Of a stretch of DNA of 28,082 nucleotides, positions 19,475 to 28,076 are shown one piece after another; within the stretch, counting starts at the first letter, position 1, and the number at the start of each line of letters is the position of its first letter. This stretch comes from a virus. The stretch lies in the IMG/VR virus record IMGVR_UViG_3300031237_000030, positions 1-28,082 of that record. One strand, 5' to 3'. The position numbers were made by a program, and so were the translations under genes. The notes below the pieces were generated by a model. It was not told where the DNA came from. It did not search any database and saw only the letters and a program-made list of their open reading frames with translations.

Positions 19475-20187
19475 CGGTACTTAGCACCGTTATATCGTTC
19501 TGCGAACGCACCGGGCTTCCCGCACCTGCATCGGTGATGGGGACTACGGACCCAAAAGTAAAACAGATTCGCGCTATCCTGGAGGAAGAGGGAAACGACT
19601 TATCGAACCGCGGATCGTGGCAAGGCATCACATTCGAGGCGTCGCATACATCGCTCGCCGCAGAAGACCAAGGGGCTATTTCCTCGATCGCCAGCAATGG
19701 TTTCAGATACATCAAAAACGAAACAATCTGGGACAGGACCGATCAACTGCCGATCTTAGGTCCACTCAGCAGCACCGAATGGCAAGCGATGAAGGCCGTC
19801 GTGACGACCGGACCGCGATATCGTTTCCGCATTCGGGGAGGAAGATTGTTAGTTAATCCGGTTCCGACCGCCGGGCATAGTTGGAAATTCGAATATGTAA
19901 GCCAGAACTGGATACTGGGAGCTGATACGACTACGTACAAGCAATATTTTACGCTTGATACAGATACTATCTTATTACCAGAAACGCTGATCCTTATGGG
20001 ACTGCGTTGGAGATACAAAAAGGAAAAAGGGTTCGATTACGCTGAAGACTTCCGGACGTATGAGAATCAAGTAAAAGACGCGCTTGGACGAGATGGTGGG
20101 AAAGCCAGATTAAATATGGATGGGATGGATTATAGGGAACCACGACCAGGAATTTTCGTTCCGCAAGGAAACTGGCCTCTCCCATAA
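19471..20187 (+). CDS. Head-tail adaptor / neck protein (P22 gp4-like position)
   Basis: 238 residues. The pattern CERTGLPAPASVMGTTDPKVKQIRAILEEEGNDLSNRGSWQGI, then ETIWDRTDQLPILGPLSSTEWQAMKAVVTTGPRYRFRIRGGRLLVNPVPTAGHSWKFEYVSQNW, and the later LPETLILMGLRWRYKKEKGFDYAEDFRTYENQV, is a very common podovirus family encoded just before the gp10-like protein. It is thought to extend the portal and connect to tail components. It overlaps the previous gene by 4 nt (ATGA), so translation is coupled. Confidence 0.75.
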   Translation: MTVLSTVISFCERTGLPAPASVMGTTDPKVKQIRAILEEEGNDLSNRGSWQGITFEASHTSLAAEDQGAISSIASNGFRYIKNETIWDRTDQLPILGPLSSTEWQAMKAVVTTGPRYRFRIRGGRLLVNPVPTAGHSWKFEYVSQNWILGADTTTYKQYFTLDTDTILLPETLILMGLRWRYKKEKGFDYAEDFRTYENQVKDALGRDGGKARLNMDGMDYREPRPGIFVPQGNWPLP

Positions 20188-20190
20188 GTC

Positions 20191-21765
20191 ATGCGTATAC
20201 CGATACACGCCAAATCTCAAAAACAACAACAAACATCGGTAATACAATCCTATCCGTCTCCGGTAGGTGGATGGAACGCTCGCGATGCGTTGGCGGCAAT
20301 GAAGATCGTTGACGCTATCGTGCTCAATAATTGGTTTCCGAGGACATCTTACTGCGAGATTCGCGGAGGTTTTTCCACCCATGCCACCGGCATGACCGGG
20401 AATGGAAAGACAATAGCGGTTTACAACAGCCTATCCGGCACGAGCAAGATGTTCGCGCTAACGTCAAGTGGAACGTATGATGTGTCGAGTGCAGGCGCGG
20501 TAGGTGCATCGGTTGCGTCACGCACGAACGGAAAACATCAGTGGGTTAATTTTGGTGATGGGACCAGTAATTATTTGATACTCGTCAACGGGGTGGATAA
20601 ACCACTTTATTACGACGGGACGACATGGGTAGCGGTAGACAATGTTTCCAGTCCTGCGTTAACCGGATTGACGACAACCGACATAATCGGAGTGTTTATA
20701 TCGAAAGGCAGATTATTCTTCATCCAGAAGAACAGCCTTTCATTCTGGTATCTTGCCGCTGGGGCTGCCGGCGGCGCTTTGACCGAATTCGACCTATCCG
20801 GAGTAGCCAAGAAAGGCGGGTTCTTGATGGCGGGTGGGACATGGACGGTCGATGGCGGTGATGGACCGGATGATCGTGTGGTGTTCGTCACCTCCGAAGG
20901 CGAGATTATTATCTATGCGGGTACCAACCCGAGCGTCGCGACATCCTGGCAACTCGTGGGTATTTTTGAAATGGGCAAGCCATTGGGTAGGCGCTGTATT
21001 ACAAAGTATGGTGGTGATCTGGTCATCCTTACCCAGAATGGAGCCATTCCAATGGCCTCAGCCATACAGAGCAACGTGAGAGGCGGAGAACCTTATAGTA
21101 AGTTTGCACTTTCGTTCAAAATTGAAAATGCTTTCAACGAATCCTCTAGGTCATACGGCTCGAACTTTGGATGGGTACCTATTGTATTTCCAGCCCAGTC
21201 AGCCTTATTGGTAAATGTACCGATCGCCGAAGACGGGGAACATCAACAGTACGTAATGAACACGATCACAAAATCATGGTGCCGATTCACCGATTGGGAT
21301 GCGGAAGACTTCGTAGTATTCAATAACGAATTGTATTTCGTCAGGAGTACGACAGTATTCAAAGCCTGGACCGGACAAATGGATGGCGTAGACAATGTCG
21401 AGGCTTACGGCAAGCAAGCGTTTTCTTACTTCAACTCCCCGGGGGAATTGAAACACTTCATATTGTTTCGCCCGGTATTATCGGTAAACGGAAACGTGAA
21501 TTTTCTGACCGACATAGATGTTGACTTCCAGGACAAAGAAATAACCGGCACCGCGAATTATTCCGTCACGCCAGGCGCTACCTGGGACGTGAGCAACTGG
21601 GACGAGGCTTTCTGGTCAGCGGGTCTTGAAGTCGTAAAGGAATGGACATCACCGGAATCTTATCCGGGATACTGCGGCTCTGGGAAGGTAAAAATAGCGA
21701 CCAATTCGTTGACGGTGCAATGGATTGCCTCCGATATGGTTTATGCGAAAGGCGGTGGTTTGTGA
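20191..21765 (+). CDS. Packaged-DNA stabilisation / tail hub protein (P22 gp10-like)
   Basis: 524 residues. The N-terminus carries YPSPVGGWNARDALAAMKIVDAIVLNNWFPRTSYCEIRGGFSTHATGM, typical of gp10-like 'stabilisation' proteins, followed by about 300 residues of short beta segments ('YDGTTWVAVDN', 'SFWYLAAGAAGG', 'DDRVVFVTSEGEIIIYAG', 'GDLVILTQNGAIPM') resembling a beta-propeller. The C-terminal part (FRPVLSVNGNVNFLTDIDVDFQDKEI...WTSPESYPGYCGSGKV) is also family-like. In P22 it plugs the portal after packaging and binds the tail needle. Start 3 nt after the adaptor gene; the next gene overlaps with GTGA. Confidence 0.76.
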   Translation: MRIPIHAKSQKQQQTSVIQSYPSPVGGWNARDALAAMKIVDAIVLNNWFPRTSYCEIRGGFSTHATGMTGNGKTIAVYNSLSGTSKMFALTSSGTYDVSSAGAVGASVASRTNGKHQWVNFGDGTSNYLILVNGVDKPLYYDGTTWVAVDNVSSPALTGLTTTDIIGVFISKGRLFFIQKNSLSFWYLAAGAAGGALTEFDLSGVAKKGGFLMAGGTWTVDGGDGPDDRVVFVTSEGEIIIYAGTNPSVATSWQLVGIFEMGKPLGRRCITKYGGDLVILTQNGAIPMASAIQSNVRGGEPYSKFALSFKIENAFNESSRSYGSNFGWVPIVFPAQSALLVNVPIAEDGEHQQYVMNTITKSWCRFTDWDAEDFVVFNNELYFVRSTTVFKAWTGQMDGVDNVEAYGKQAFSYFNSPGELKHFILFRPVLSVNGNVNFLTDIDVDFQDKEITGTANYSVTPGATWDVSNWDEAFWSAGLEVVKEWTSPESYPGYCGSGKVKIATNSLTVQWIASDMVYAKGGGL

Positions 21766-22265
21766 CGATTACATTCGCTATCGAACCGTTGGCTAAATGT
21801 TGGAACGAAATGATCGTCTTAGCGGCGGATCACTGGAAAGAAACCGAAGGCTGCCGCCATGGGCAACCATTTTCTCCTTCGTTTGATCGGTACAACACCT
21901 ACGACGTAGCAGGATGGTTTTTAATGTTCACCGCGAGAGACGGAGAAAAGATGGTTGGTTATGCCGGAATGTATCTAACCCCGAGCATGCACACCCAGCA
22001 AACGATCGCGACCGAGGACATATTTTTTCTTCTGCCTGAATATAGAAAAGGGCGAAATGCGCTCGCATTTCTCAAATTCGTAGAGGCTGAATGTAAAGCC
22101 CGTGGAGCGGTTGAAATCTGTTTGTTAGCCGAACTAACGAATGGAGTTGGGAAGATTCTTGAATACATGGGATATGAAATGACGAGTAAGCAATACACTA
22201 AGAATATAAACGGTGCCGACAGCGCATCCATTCGATCTATCGGAACGGAGAAATACTATGCGTAG
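21762..22265 (+). CDS. GNAT-family acetyltransferase
   Basis: 167 residues. The GTG start at 21762 overlaps the preceding stop (GTGA). The central part has the GNAT layout: beta strand MVGYAGMYLTPS, then TEDIFFLLPEYRKGRNALAFLKFVEAECKARGAVEICLLAE, where LPEYRKGRNALAF is the acetyl-CoA pyrophosphate-binding motif A (usual Q/RxxGxG/A replaced by RKGRNA), and the later GKILEYMGYEM forms the final strand region. Substrate unknown; homologues sit at this same place in many podoviruses and may modify a virion or host protein. Moderately certain of fold, not of activity. Confidence 0.72.
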   Translation: MTITFAIEPLAKCWNEMIVLAADHWKETEGCRHGQPFSPSFDRYNTYDVAGWFLMFTARDGEKMVGYAGMYLTPSMHTQQTIATEDIFFLLPEYRKGRNALAFLKFVEAECKARGAVEICLLAELTNGVGKILEYMGYEMTSKQYTKNINGADSASIRSIGTEKYYA

Positions 22266-23286
22266 CAGTCCGCCGCCACCTCCTGATTTAGCCGGTGCCG
22301 CCGCCGCGCAAGGCGCGGCTAACAGAGAGGCGGCTATTACCAGTTCTCGTCTCAATAATCCGAACGTAAACAATCCATACGGATCACAGACGTGGCAAGA
22401 GGGTGCAAATCCAGATGATCGCCCGACACTGACTCAAATCCTTAGCCCTGAGCAACAGGCCCTTTACGAACAATCGGTAAAGACGAAAGGTTTGCTCGGA
22501 GGTTTAGGGGAGCAGGGGGCGACCGCTCTACAGGGCATTGTCGGTAAGCAACTTGATTTCTCCGGCGCTCCGCAAGTCGGTGGCTACGACCAGACACGCC
22601 AAAAAGTCATTGATGCGATGATGGGCCGCACGAATGAGGATTATTCAAAGCAAACAGACCAGGCGAATTCCGACCTCATAGCGGCAGGCATAAGGCCCGG
22701 CACGAAAGCGTACGCTGATCGCATGCAGATGATCGAAAGGTCTCGTAACGATGCGAGACAGCAGGCAGAAATTGCCGGCGGTAACGCGGCATCTCAAGCC
22801 TTCAATACCGATTCTCAACGTCGGAAAGATGCCATCGCCGAAATTCTGTCACAACGCGGAGTTCCGTTAAACGAGATCACGGCGTTGATGAGCGGGTCTC
22901 AAGTCAGTAATCCATTCGCGGTTCCTGGTGCTTCACAAGGCGTGAATATCGCACCGGCTCCAACATATGGGGCGGCCAGAGATATGGGCGGATACCAGTC
23001 CGATATATACAATGCCGATGTCGGTGCGCAAAACGCCAGATTGCAAGGGCTGTTCGGTCTCGGATCATCCGCAGCCGTTCCACTTATGTTTGCCGCTTCG
23101 GATCGACGGCTGAAGTCGAATATCGTCCGTATTGGTACGCATCCGCTCGGAATCGGTATCTACGAGTACGATATTTTCGGGTATCGAGACGTGGGCGTAA
23201 TGGCGGACGAACTCGCCGCTGTAATGCCAGAGGCGGTTGTCGTTCTTCCTAATGGTTATTTAATGGTGAATTATGCCAGCTTCTGA
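22258..23286 (+). CDS. Internal virion-type protein with C-terminal S74 chaperone-like domain
   Basis: 342 residues. ATG at 22258 overlaps the acetyltransferase stop by 8 nt with GGAG 7 nt upstream. The N-terminus is Pro-rich (MRSSPPPPPDLAGAAAAQGAANREAA), followed by a Gln/Asn/Ala-rich helical body (YGSQTWQEG...ILSPEQQALYEQSVKTKGLLGGLGEQGATAL...IRPGTKAYADRMQMIERSRNDARQQAEI). The last ~60 residues, SDRRLKSNIVRIGTHPLGIGIYEYDI...VGVMADELAAVMPEAV...GYLMVNY, match the intramolecular chaperone/peptidase S74 fold, with Ser and Lys of SDRRLK in the expected places but without the long helical tail of classical members. Likely packaged and ejected into the host. Confidence 0.68.
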   Translation: MRSSPPPPPDLAGAAAAQGAANREAAITSSRLNNPNVNNPYGSQTWQEGANPDDRPTLTQILSPEQQALYEQSVKTKGLLGGLGEQGATALQGIVGKQLDFSGAPQVGGYDQTRQKVIDAMMGRTNEDYSKQTDQANSDLIAAGIRPGTKAYADRMQMIERSRNDARQQAEIAGGNAASQAFNTDSQRRKDAIAEILSQRGVPLNEITALMSGSQVSNPFAVPGASQGVNIAPAPTYGAARDMGGYQSDIYNADVGAQNARLQGLFGLGSSAAVPLMFAASDRRLKSNIVRIGTHPLGIGIYEYDIFGYRDVGVMADELAAVMPEAVVVLPNGYLMVNYASF

Positions 23287-24502
23287 TCCCTACGGCTTGG
23301 TTTCAAGCGGCCTCCCTCCAGAGATTGCCGCCGAAGCAATGGGCCTCAAAAGCCGTGAGGCCATCATGCAGGCGTTACTGGCGCAGTCTCAACAGCCCAT
23401 CGAGCAACAGCAGGTAAAAGGCCGGTTTTCCGTGCCCATCAATCCTTTGCAAGGCATTGCGAAAGTCGCACAAGCCTATGTTGGAGCACGGGGGTTGCAG
23501 GACACCAATAAGGCATATGGTGATCTCAGTTCTAAGTACCAAAAAGGCGTCGCCGATGCGATGAAGGGATACGAGCAGACTAAAACGGGAACGCCGGCGA
23601 CTCCGTTCATCGATGAAGGCGCGCAGGCGTTCGACCTGCCACAGCCTTCCGGACTCATTGAAAAGACCGCCGTCCCAGGCGATCCGAGAAAGGCGATAGC
23701 GGACGCAATGATGAATCCATATCTCCAAAATAGCCCGCTTGTCAGTGCCGATATGAAACAGGAGGAAGCGGAAAAAACGCTGCGAGTAAATAAGCAACTC
23801 ACTGCTGAAGAGAAACTCGTGGCGGACCAGCGCCATGCCGATTTGATGCGCGAGTTGAAGAGCACACCGGCGCCAAGCACAACCGACATCGTCGATCCAG
23901 ATAATCCTAAACGTATGTTAAAAATCGATGCCCGCATTTATAAGGGCGGATCGCTTGGTTCACCGGGAGTTATCGGGATTGCCGGGAAAGAGCCAGGTGA
24001 AGTTAAGAGACAGGGAGACGTTGAGAAAGGAAAGACCGAGTTGGCGGCATCGTTGGACGCTCTATCGTCCTATTACGATAATCTGGAAAAACAAGGAGCG
24101 GTTATCGATCCAAAACAGTCTACTTTAAAAAATATCTGGGAACGTGCAGCCACTACCGGGGTAGGGCAATCTATCGCTGGGTTCGCAGGTACTAAAGCAC
24201 AAACTGAAAGAGATAAAATAAACCAAGCCAGAGCATCGATCATGGCTGGGATGAAACAAGCCACGGGGATGAGCGCACAAGCGTTGAATTCCAACGCGGA
24301 ACTTATGTTCTATTTACAGATGGCAACCGATCCATCGAAGAGTATACGCGCTAATCGTGCGGCGCTGGCGCACCTCGATAGAAGATTCAATCTCGGCCTT
24401 AATTTACCGGGAGACCCTGATGAAGAAAAAAGGTTATCCAACACAGCGCCTGTGAAGTCCGCATCCAAAGAAAGCGGGTGGTCTATCAAACCTATACCCT
24501 GA
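23273..24502 (+). CDS. Putative internal virion (ejection) protein
   Basis: 409 residues, overlapping the previous gene by 14 nt. Mostly helical and Gln/Ala/Lys-rich; the C-terminal block AGMKQATGMSAQALNSNAELMFYLQMATDPSKSIRANRAALAHLDRRFNLGL (about 320-380) recurs in podovirus ejection-module proteins. The N-terminal MPASDPYGLVSSGLPPEIAAEAMGLKSREAIMQALLAQSQQPI is also typical of this family. Such proteins leave the capsid ahead of DNA and form a channel through the cell envelope. No enzymatic motif is visible. Confidence 0.65.
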   Translation: MPASDPYGLVSSGLPPEIAAEAMGLKSREAIMQALLAQSQQPIEQQQVKGRFSVPINPLQGIAKVAQAYVGARGLQDTNKAYGDLSSKYQKGVADAMKGYEQTKTGTPATPFIDEGAQAFDLPQPSGLIEKTAVPGDPRKAIADAMMNPYLQNSPLVSADMKQEEAEKTLRVNKQLTAEEKLVADQRHADLMRELKSTPAPSTTDIVDPDNPKRMLKIDARIYKGGSLGSPGVIGIAGKEPGEVKRQGDVEKGKTELAASLDALSSYYDNLEKQGAVIDPKQSTLKNIWERAATTGVGQSIAGFAGTKAQTERDKINQARASIMAGMKQATGMSAQALNSNAELMFYLQMATDPSKSIRANRAALAHLDRRFNLGLNLPGDPDEEKRLSNTAPVKSASKESGWSIKPIP

Positions 24503-25947
24503 TGCCTAAATTCGAGATCACTTCACCGGAAGGCAAGCGGTTTGAAATCACCGCGCCCGAAGGTGCAACGCAAGACGACGTTTTGGCCTATGCGAAAACG
24601 CAATTCAGCGGACAACCTGCGGCGGCCACCTCGGACATGCCCGAAAAGGGCTATGTTGATCGTAGAATCGACGCTGTTAAGAATGCTGCATCCCAGGCGA
24701 TCAATCCTGATTTTTGGAAAGGCGTTGGGCGTGATCTCGCCAATTTCCCGCCGATTACGCCTGAGACGAAGAAACAGATTCAGGGAGTCGCTGAGGAAGC
24801 CGCTTTTAGCGCTTTGCCGATCACGCGAGTTCCGAAATTAGAACGATCCGTCATTGTTGAGCCAATCAAGAAGGTAGCTAGCGCTTTGGGACGAGGCATT
24901 AGAGATACGACAGATTTGATTCTTCCCGGCGGAGAAAAGCGCATAGCAGAGCGGTATATTGATAAAATCGTCGGTGAAAATGGTAGACAATCTGTTATCG
25001 ATGCGCTTTCACAGGTAACAGAAAAAGTTAAGGGTAGTCAACCGACGGCTGCGCAAGTTGTTTCTCATCTCCCTGCCGGTTCACCCATTGTAGCTCATCA
25101 AAAGATCGTATCGGAGACACCTGGCGGGATATCGGCAAAGTTTGGGCAACGAAAGTTGGATCAAGCAGCAGCGGTCGATGCCGCGAAAGCTGATCGTAAT
25201 GCAATGACAGCACCGATGAGAGAGGCGGCGTTGGCGAAAGCCAATGAAGTCGGTGGTGTTGATGCCGTCTCTATATTTAAACAAATAACTGCGCTTCAGT
25301 CTCAACCGGGTCTTAGGGCGTCGGACTTAGTTAAAAAAACACTAGACACCATCAAGGAAAAAATCTCGTCTCTCACAAATGATGCCGGGAAGATCAATGC
25401 CGATGATCTATATACGGTCAGAAAAGAAATCGGGAATGTCATTGCTGCGCACTCCAAGGAAACCGCCAACTTCGACAAAAAATTATCCGCAGGTTTGCGC
25501 CGCGACATCCAAGTTGGTATCGATGATGCAATCGAGGCGGCTGGCGGTACAGGGTGGAAGGATTATCTGGCTATTTACGCAAATAAGTCGAAGGCGATTG
25601 CAGATGAATTGCTAAGGCAAAAAATGGAATATAAGCCAATTCAGAGAACAGCACTACAAGGTGGAATTAATGTTGCTGAGGAATCTAGTGCCCGTTTACC
25701 TAATCTTCTATCTCGCCCCGCTATGTTACTGAACTATGTTAGGCGTGGTCTTGGTGCCGGTATCGAACCAAAAGTGGATGCTATCTTAGCTGAACGGTAT
25801 TTGAACCCGGCTGAAATGGCAAAGCGCATGAGAAGGGTTGTGCCAAACGAACGAAATGCAACTATAGAAGCGATTAGGCAAAGAACGCGCAGAAACAATT
25901 TAGTTGGGCGTGGGGCTGTAGCTGCAACAGCTCAGGGAGAGGACTAG
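24502..25947 (+). CDS. Putative DNA-ejection / internal virion protein
   Basis: 481 residues. ATG at 24502 shares one base with the previous stop (TGATG). The N-terminal ~36 residues (MPKFEITSPEGKRFEITAPEGATQDDVLAYAKTQF) are a short domain found at the start of many phage ejection proteins and phage-linked lytic transglycosylases. The rest is helical, Ala/Lys/Glu-rich, with DNDxxK-type charged stretches and a basic C-terminal ~50 residues (AKRMRRVVPNERNATIEAIRQRTRRNNLVGR) that could contact DNA. There is no lytic transglycosylase motif. With the two upstream genes it forms a three-gene ejection set. Confidence 0.66.
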   Translation: MPKFEITSPEGKRFEITAPEGATQDDVLAYAKTQFSGQPAAATSDMPEKGYVDRRIDAVKNAASQAINPDFWKGVGRDLANFPPITPETKKQIQGVAEEAAFSALPITRVPKLERSVIVEPIKKVASALGRGIRDTTDLILPGGEKRIAERYIDKIVGENGRQSVIDALSQVTEKVKGSQPTAAQVVSHLPAGSPIVAHQKIVSETPGGISAKFGQRKLDQAAAVDAAKADRNAMTAPMREAALAKANEVGGVDAVSIFKQITALQSQPGLRASDLVKKTLDTIKEKISSLTNDAGKINADDLYTVRKEIGNVIAAHSKETANFDKKLSAGLRRDIQVGIDDAIEAAGGTGWKDYLAIYANKSKAIADELLRQKMEYKPIQRTALQGGINVAEESSARLPNLLSRPAMLLNYVRRGLGAGIEPKVDAILAERYLNPAEMAKRMRRVVPNERNATIEAIRQRTRRNNLVGRGAVAATAQGED

Positions 25948-25998
25948 TGCCTTATTCGTCCATTCCAATGATTTATGCCATATCCATGGAGGTGGCAA

Positions 25999-27279
25999 TT
26001 GCCTTTTAACGGTTCCGGCGCCTATAGTGCTCCCGCGGCTTCATTCCCCGCTTTCGTGTCAACACTGATAGAAAGCGCGAAGTTCAATTCTGTCATCAAC
26101 GATATCGCGTCAGCTCTTTCTACCTGTATTACCAAAGACGGCCAAACGACTGTCACCGCTAATATCCCTTTCGGGGGTAACAAGTTGACCGGTGTCGGTG
26201 CAGCGACTTCCAGGACTGACGCGGCGACCTTGGCGTCTATTCAAGACGGAACCGGTATACACGTCGGGACCGTGGGCGGTACGGCGGACGCAATCACATT
26301 GACGCCTTCGCCGGCGATCACAGCTTATGCAACCGGACAACGGTTTTCATTCATTGCCTCCGGCGCTAATACGGGGGCCGTCACCGTAGCTATTTCAGGG
26401 TTGGTCGCCAAGAGCGTCACCCGGAATGGCACGACGGCGTTGATCGCGAACCAGATACCGTCGGGTGCTTTAGTGCAAATCATATACGATGGCACTCGGT
26501 TCCAATTGCAGAGCGTTGCACCTTTACCGCTGACGACATCTGATTATGCCGACGACTCCGTTACCTACGCGAAGATTCAAAACGTCACGACGACGGATAG
26601 AGTGCTTGGGCGCTCCAGTGCCGGAGCCGGCGATATTGAAGAAATTGTCTGTACGCTCTTCGCGAGAACATTTCTGGATGACGCCAATGCACAGAATGTA
26701 CGCAACACGCTCGGCTCCGGCACTACCGGTGATGCCCTGTTCCTATCGGCAACGGCTGCGGCGGCACGGTCAATACTCGGCGTCGATCCGGGGTTTGCAT
26801 TGCTCATTGCGGAGACGACGGCAACTTCAATCCCTCAATTGGATATTGATATGTCGGGATATACGGCCTACCGGACAAAAGTATTGGTCATACACCATGC
26901 CAATCCCGCCAGTGCATTTCCATTCTCGGCGAGGATATCCACCGATGGCGGAGCATCGTTTATCAGCACGAACACATATGGAAACGTGGGGAACGCAATC
27001 GTAGACAGAGTTACTCTTACTGGCGATGTAAACGTGGGAACCGATTCCGCCAACGGCCTATCAGCCACGATCGAGCTTTGGGACACGATTAATACGGTTC
27101 ATAAGAAAATATTTCATTTTGAAACCGGATTCCAAGACAGCACTGGAGCGATTAAATTCGCCAATAACGGTTCCCATGAAACCGGGATATCCGCTTATAA
27201 CGCGATCCGGTTATTTTTCGATAGCGGCAATATCGATACGATTACCTATTCGCTTTATGGACGATCGAACGGACCATAA
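25999..27279 (+). CDS. Tail fibre protein, TTG start
   Basis: 426 residues. The start is TTG at 25999, since GGAGG lies exactly 6 nt upstream and family members begin with an 'xPFNGSGxYSxP' sequence; an in-frame ATG at 25975 has no ribosome site. N-terminal residues 1-60 (PFNGSGAYSAPAASFPAFVSTLIESAKFNSVINDIASALSTCITKDGQTTVTANIPFGGNKLTGV) are the podovirus fibre attachment pattern, then a Thr/Ala-rich shaft and a C-terminal globular region (IDMSGYTAYRTKVLVIHHANP...FDSGNIDTITYSLYGRSNGP) common to phage fibres. It likely binds the host surface. Last gene of the rightward operon and convergent with the lipoprotein gene. Confidence 0.8.
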   Translation: MPFNGSGAYSAPAASFPAFVSTLIESAKFNSVINDIASALSTCITKDGQTTVTANIPFGGNKLTGVGAATSRTDAATLASIQDGTGIHVGTVGGTADAITLTPSPAITAYATGQRFSFIASGANTGAVTVAISGLVAKSVTRNGTTALIANQIPSGALVQIIYDGTRFQLQSVAPLPLTTSDYADDSVTYAKIQNVTTTDRVLGRSSAGAGDIEEIVCTLFARTFLDDANAQNVRNTLGSGTTGDALFLSATAAAARSILGVDPGFALLIAETTATSIPQLDIDMSGYTAYRTKVLVIHHANPASAFPFSARISTDGGASFISTNTYGNVGNAIVDRVTLTGDVNVGTDSANGLSATIELWDTINTVHKKIFHFETGFQDSTGAIKFANNGSHETGISAYNAIRLFFDSGNIDTITYSLYGRSNGP

Positions 27280-27319
27280 TACCGGTCATGGTATCTGAAT
27301 AGCCGTCAATCAACGGCTA
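27279..27319. other. Hairpins in the convergent junction
   Basis: ATACC (27279-27283) / GGTAT (27290-27294), then TAGCCGT (27300-27306) / ACGGCTA (27313-27319), the latter with a 6-nt loop that contains the lipoprotein stop codon (27310-27312). There are no T-tracts, so these are at best weak, bidirectional stop signals between two converging genes. Confidence 0.4.
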
Positions 27320-27993
27320 ATACCAGCGTCGGCAAGTATAAAATTCATAGACCATTCGGAAATGGAATGTCCCGGATTGGTCAAGTCTGTCACGTAAAAG
27401 TAACCGACATCACCGACGATGTTGCTCCAACAGCACGGGTCGTCTTTGATATAGATGTGTATCAACCGTGATCCCGCGATGCTGTAAAGCTGCCGATAGT
27501 CGAACTGTAACTGCTCCCAATCTCTCCCGACTTGCGGGATATCGAGCGGGGCATCGCCGGCGACCGAATAGCCTTTGACGATTCGTTCCGACATGGACGT
27601 GACGACTGTGGTAGTCCAACCCCCTCCGGAGAGGCCGGCCATATATATGGGCAGGTCTCCCGGCAATGCGTCTATCAGTTGCAGTACGGGTGCGAAGAAC
27701 GTCTCAATAGGCAGACCTTCTGCGTTGTTCGCCGAGTGCTCGGGCATTTCAAACCCGTACACGATGTAACCGGCATCCCGAAATCGCCTGGCGACTGGTA
27801 CGAGGTCAGCAGGCCCAGGGGAGTCGAAGCGCGTATGACCCTGGTGAAGGATAAACACGCCTATCGGTTGTTGTTCCGGTTCCCAAACTCCGATAAGTCC
27901 GCCGCGGAGCGGTAATGGATCGGATGAATATTGTCCACAGCCATAGAGCAAGAGTACTGTGAACAACAGAGAGGTATACTTGCTGGTAACCAT
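27310..27993 (-). CDS. Lipoprotein with alpha/beta-hydrolase (serine esterase-like) fold
   Basis: 227 residues from ATG at 27993, with AAGGAG 7 nt upstream; a longer in-frame start at 28050 would bury the signal peptide. Residues 1-19 are a lipoprotein signal (MVTSKYTSLLFTVLLLYGC, lipid Cys19, with an unusual Tyr two before Cys). The fold signature is present: HQGH at 50-53 (oxyanion-hole area), nucleophile elbow GLSGG with Ser122, candidate Asp184/185 in YIKDDPCCW and His209 in NPGHS, in the right order for a catalytic triad. Probably a membrane-anchored esterase or acyl hydrolase, substrate unknown. It is monocistronic and opposite to the tail operon, a typical cargo gene (moron), perhaps altering the host envelope. 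Confidence 0.75.
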   Translation of the reverse strand: MVTSKYTSLLFTVLLLYGCGQYSSDPLPLRGGLIGVWEPEQQPIGVFILHQGHTRFDSPGPADLVPVARRFRDAGYIVYGFEMPEHSANNAEGLPIETFFAPVLQLIDALPGDLPIYMAGLSGGGWTTTVVTSMSERIVKGYSVAGDAPLDIPQVGRDWEQLQFDYRQLYSIAGSRLIHIYIKDDPCCWSNIVGDVGYFYVTDLTNPGHSISEWSMNFILADAGISR

Positions 27994-28067
27994 GATCTGA
28001 CTCCTTACCGAGTTAGTTTGTGGCCAGGGGGCGGTGTGGCTCATATCCATACCGTTCCCGTCCTTTG

Positions 28068-28076
28068 ATTATAGCA
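28068..28076 (-). promoter_or_regulatory. Extended -10 promoter of the lipoprotein gene
   Basis: On the minus strand TGC-TATAAT (28076 down to 28068) is a perfect extended -10. The -35 falls beyond the window. Predicted start is about 28061, giving a leader of roughly 70 nt before the ATG at 27993. The gene would thus be transcribed by host RNA polymerase independently of the late operon. Confidence 0.6.

Noticed and set aside
27532-27915. 127-codon plus-strand frame opposite the lipoprotein gene
   Set aside because: Shadow of the hydrolase gene, which has a signal peptide, catalytic motifs, ribosome site and promoter.
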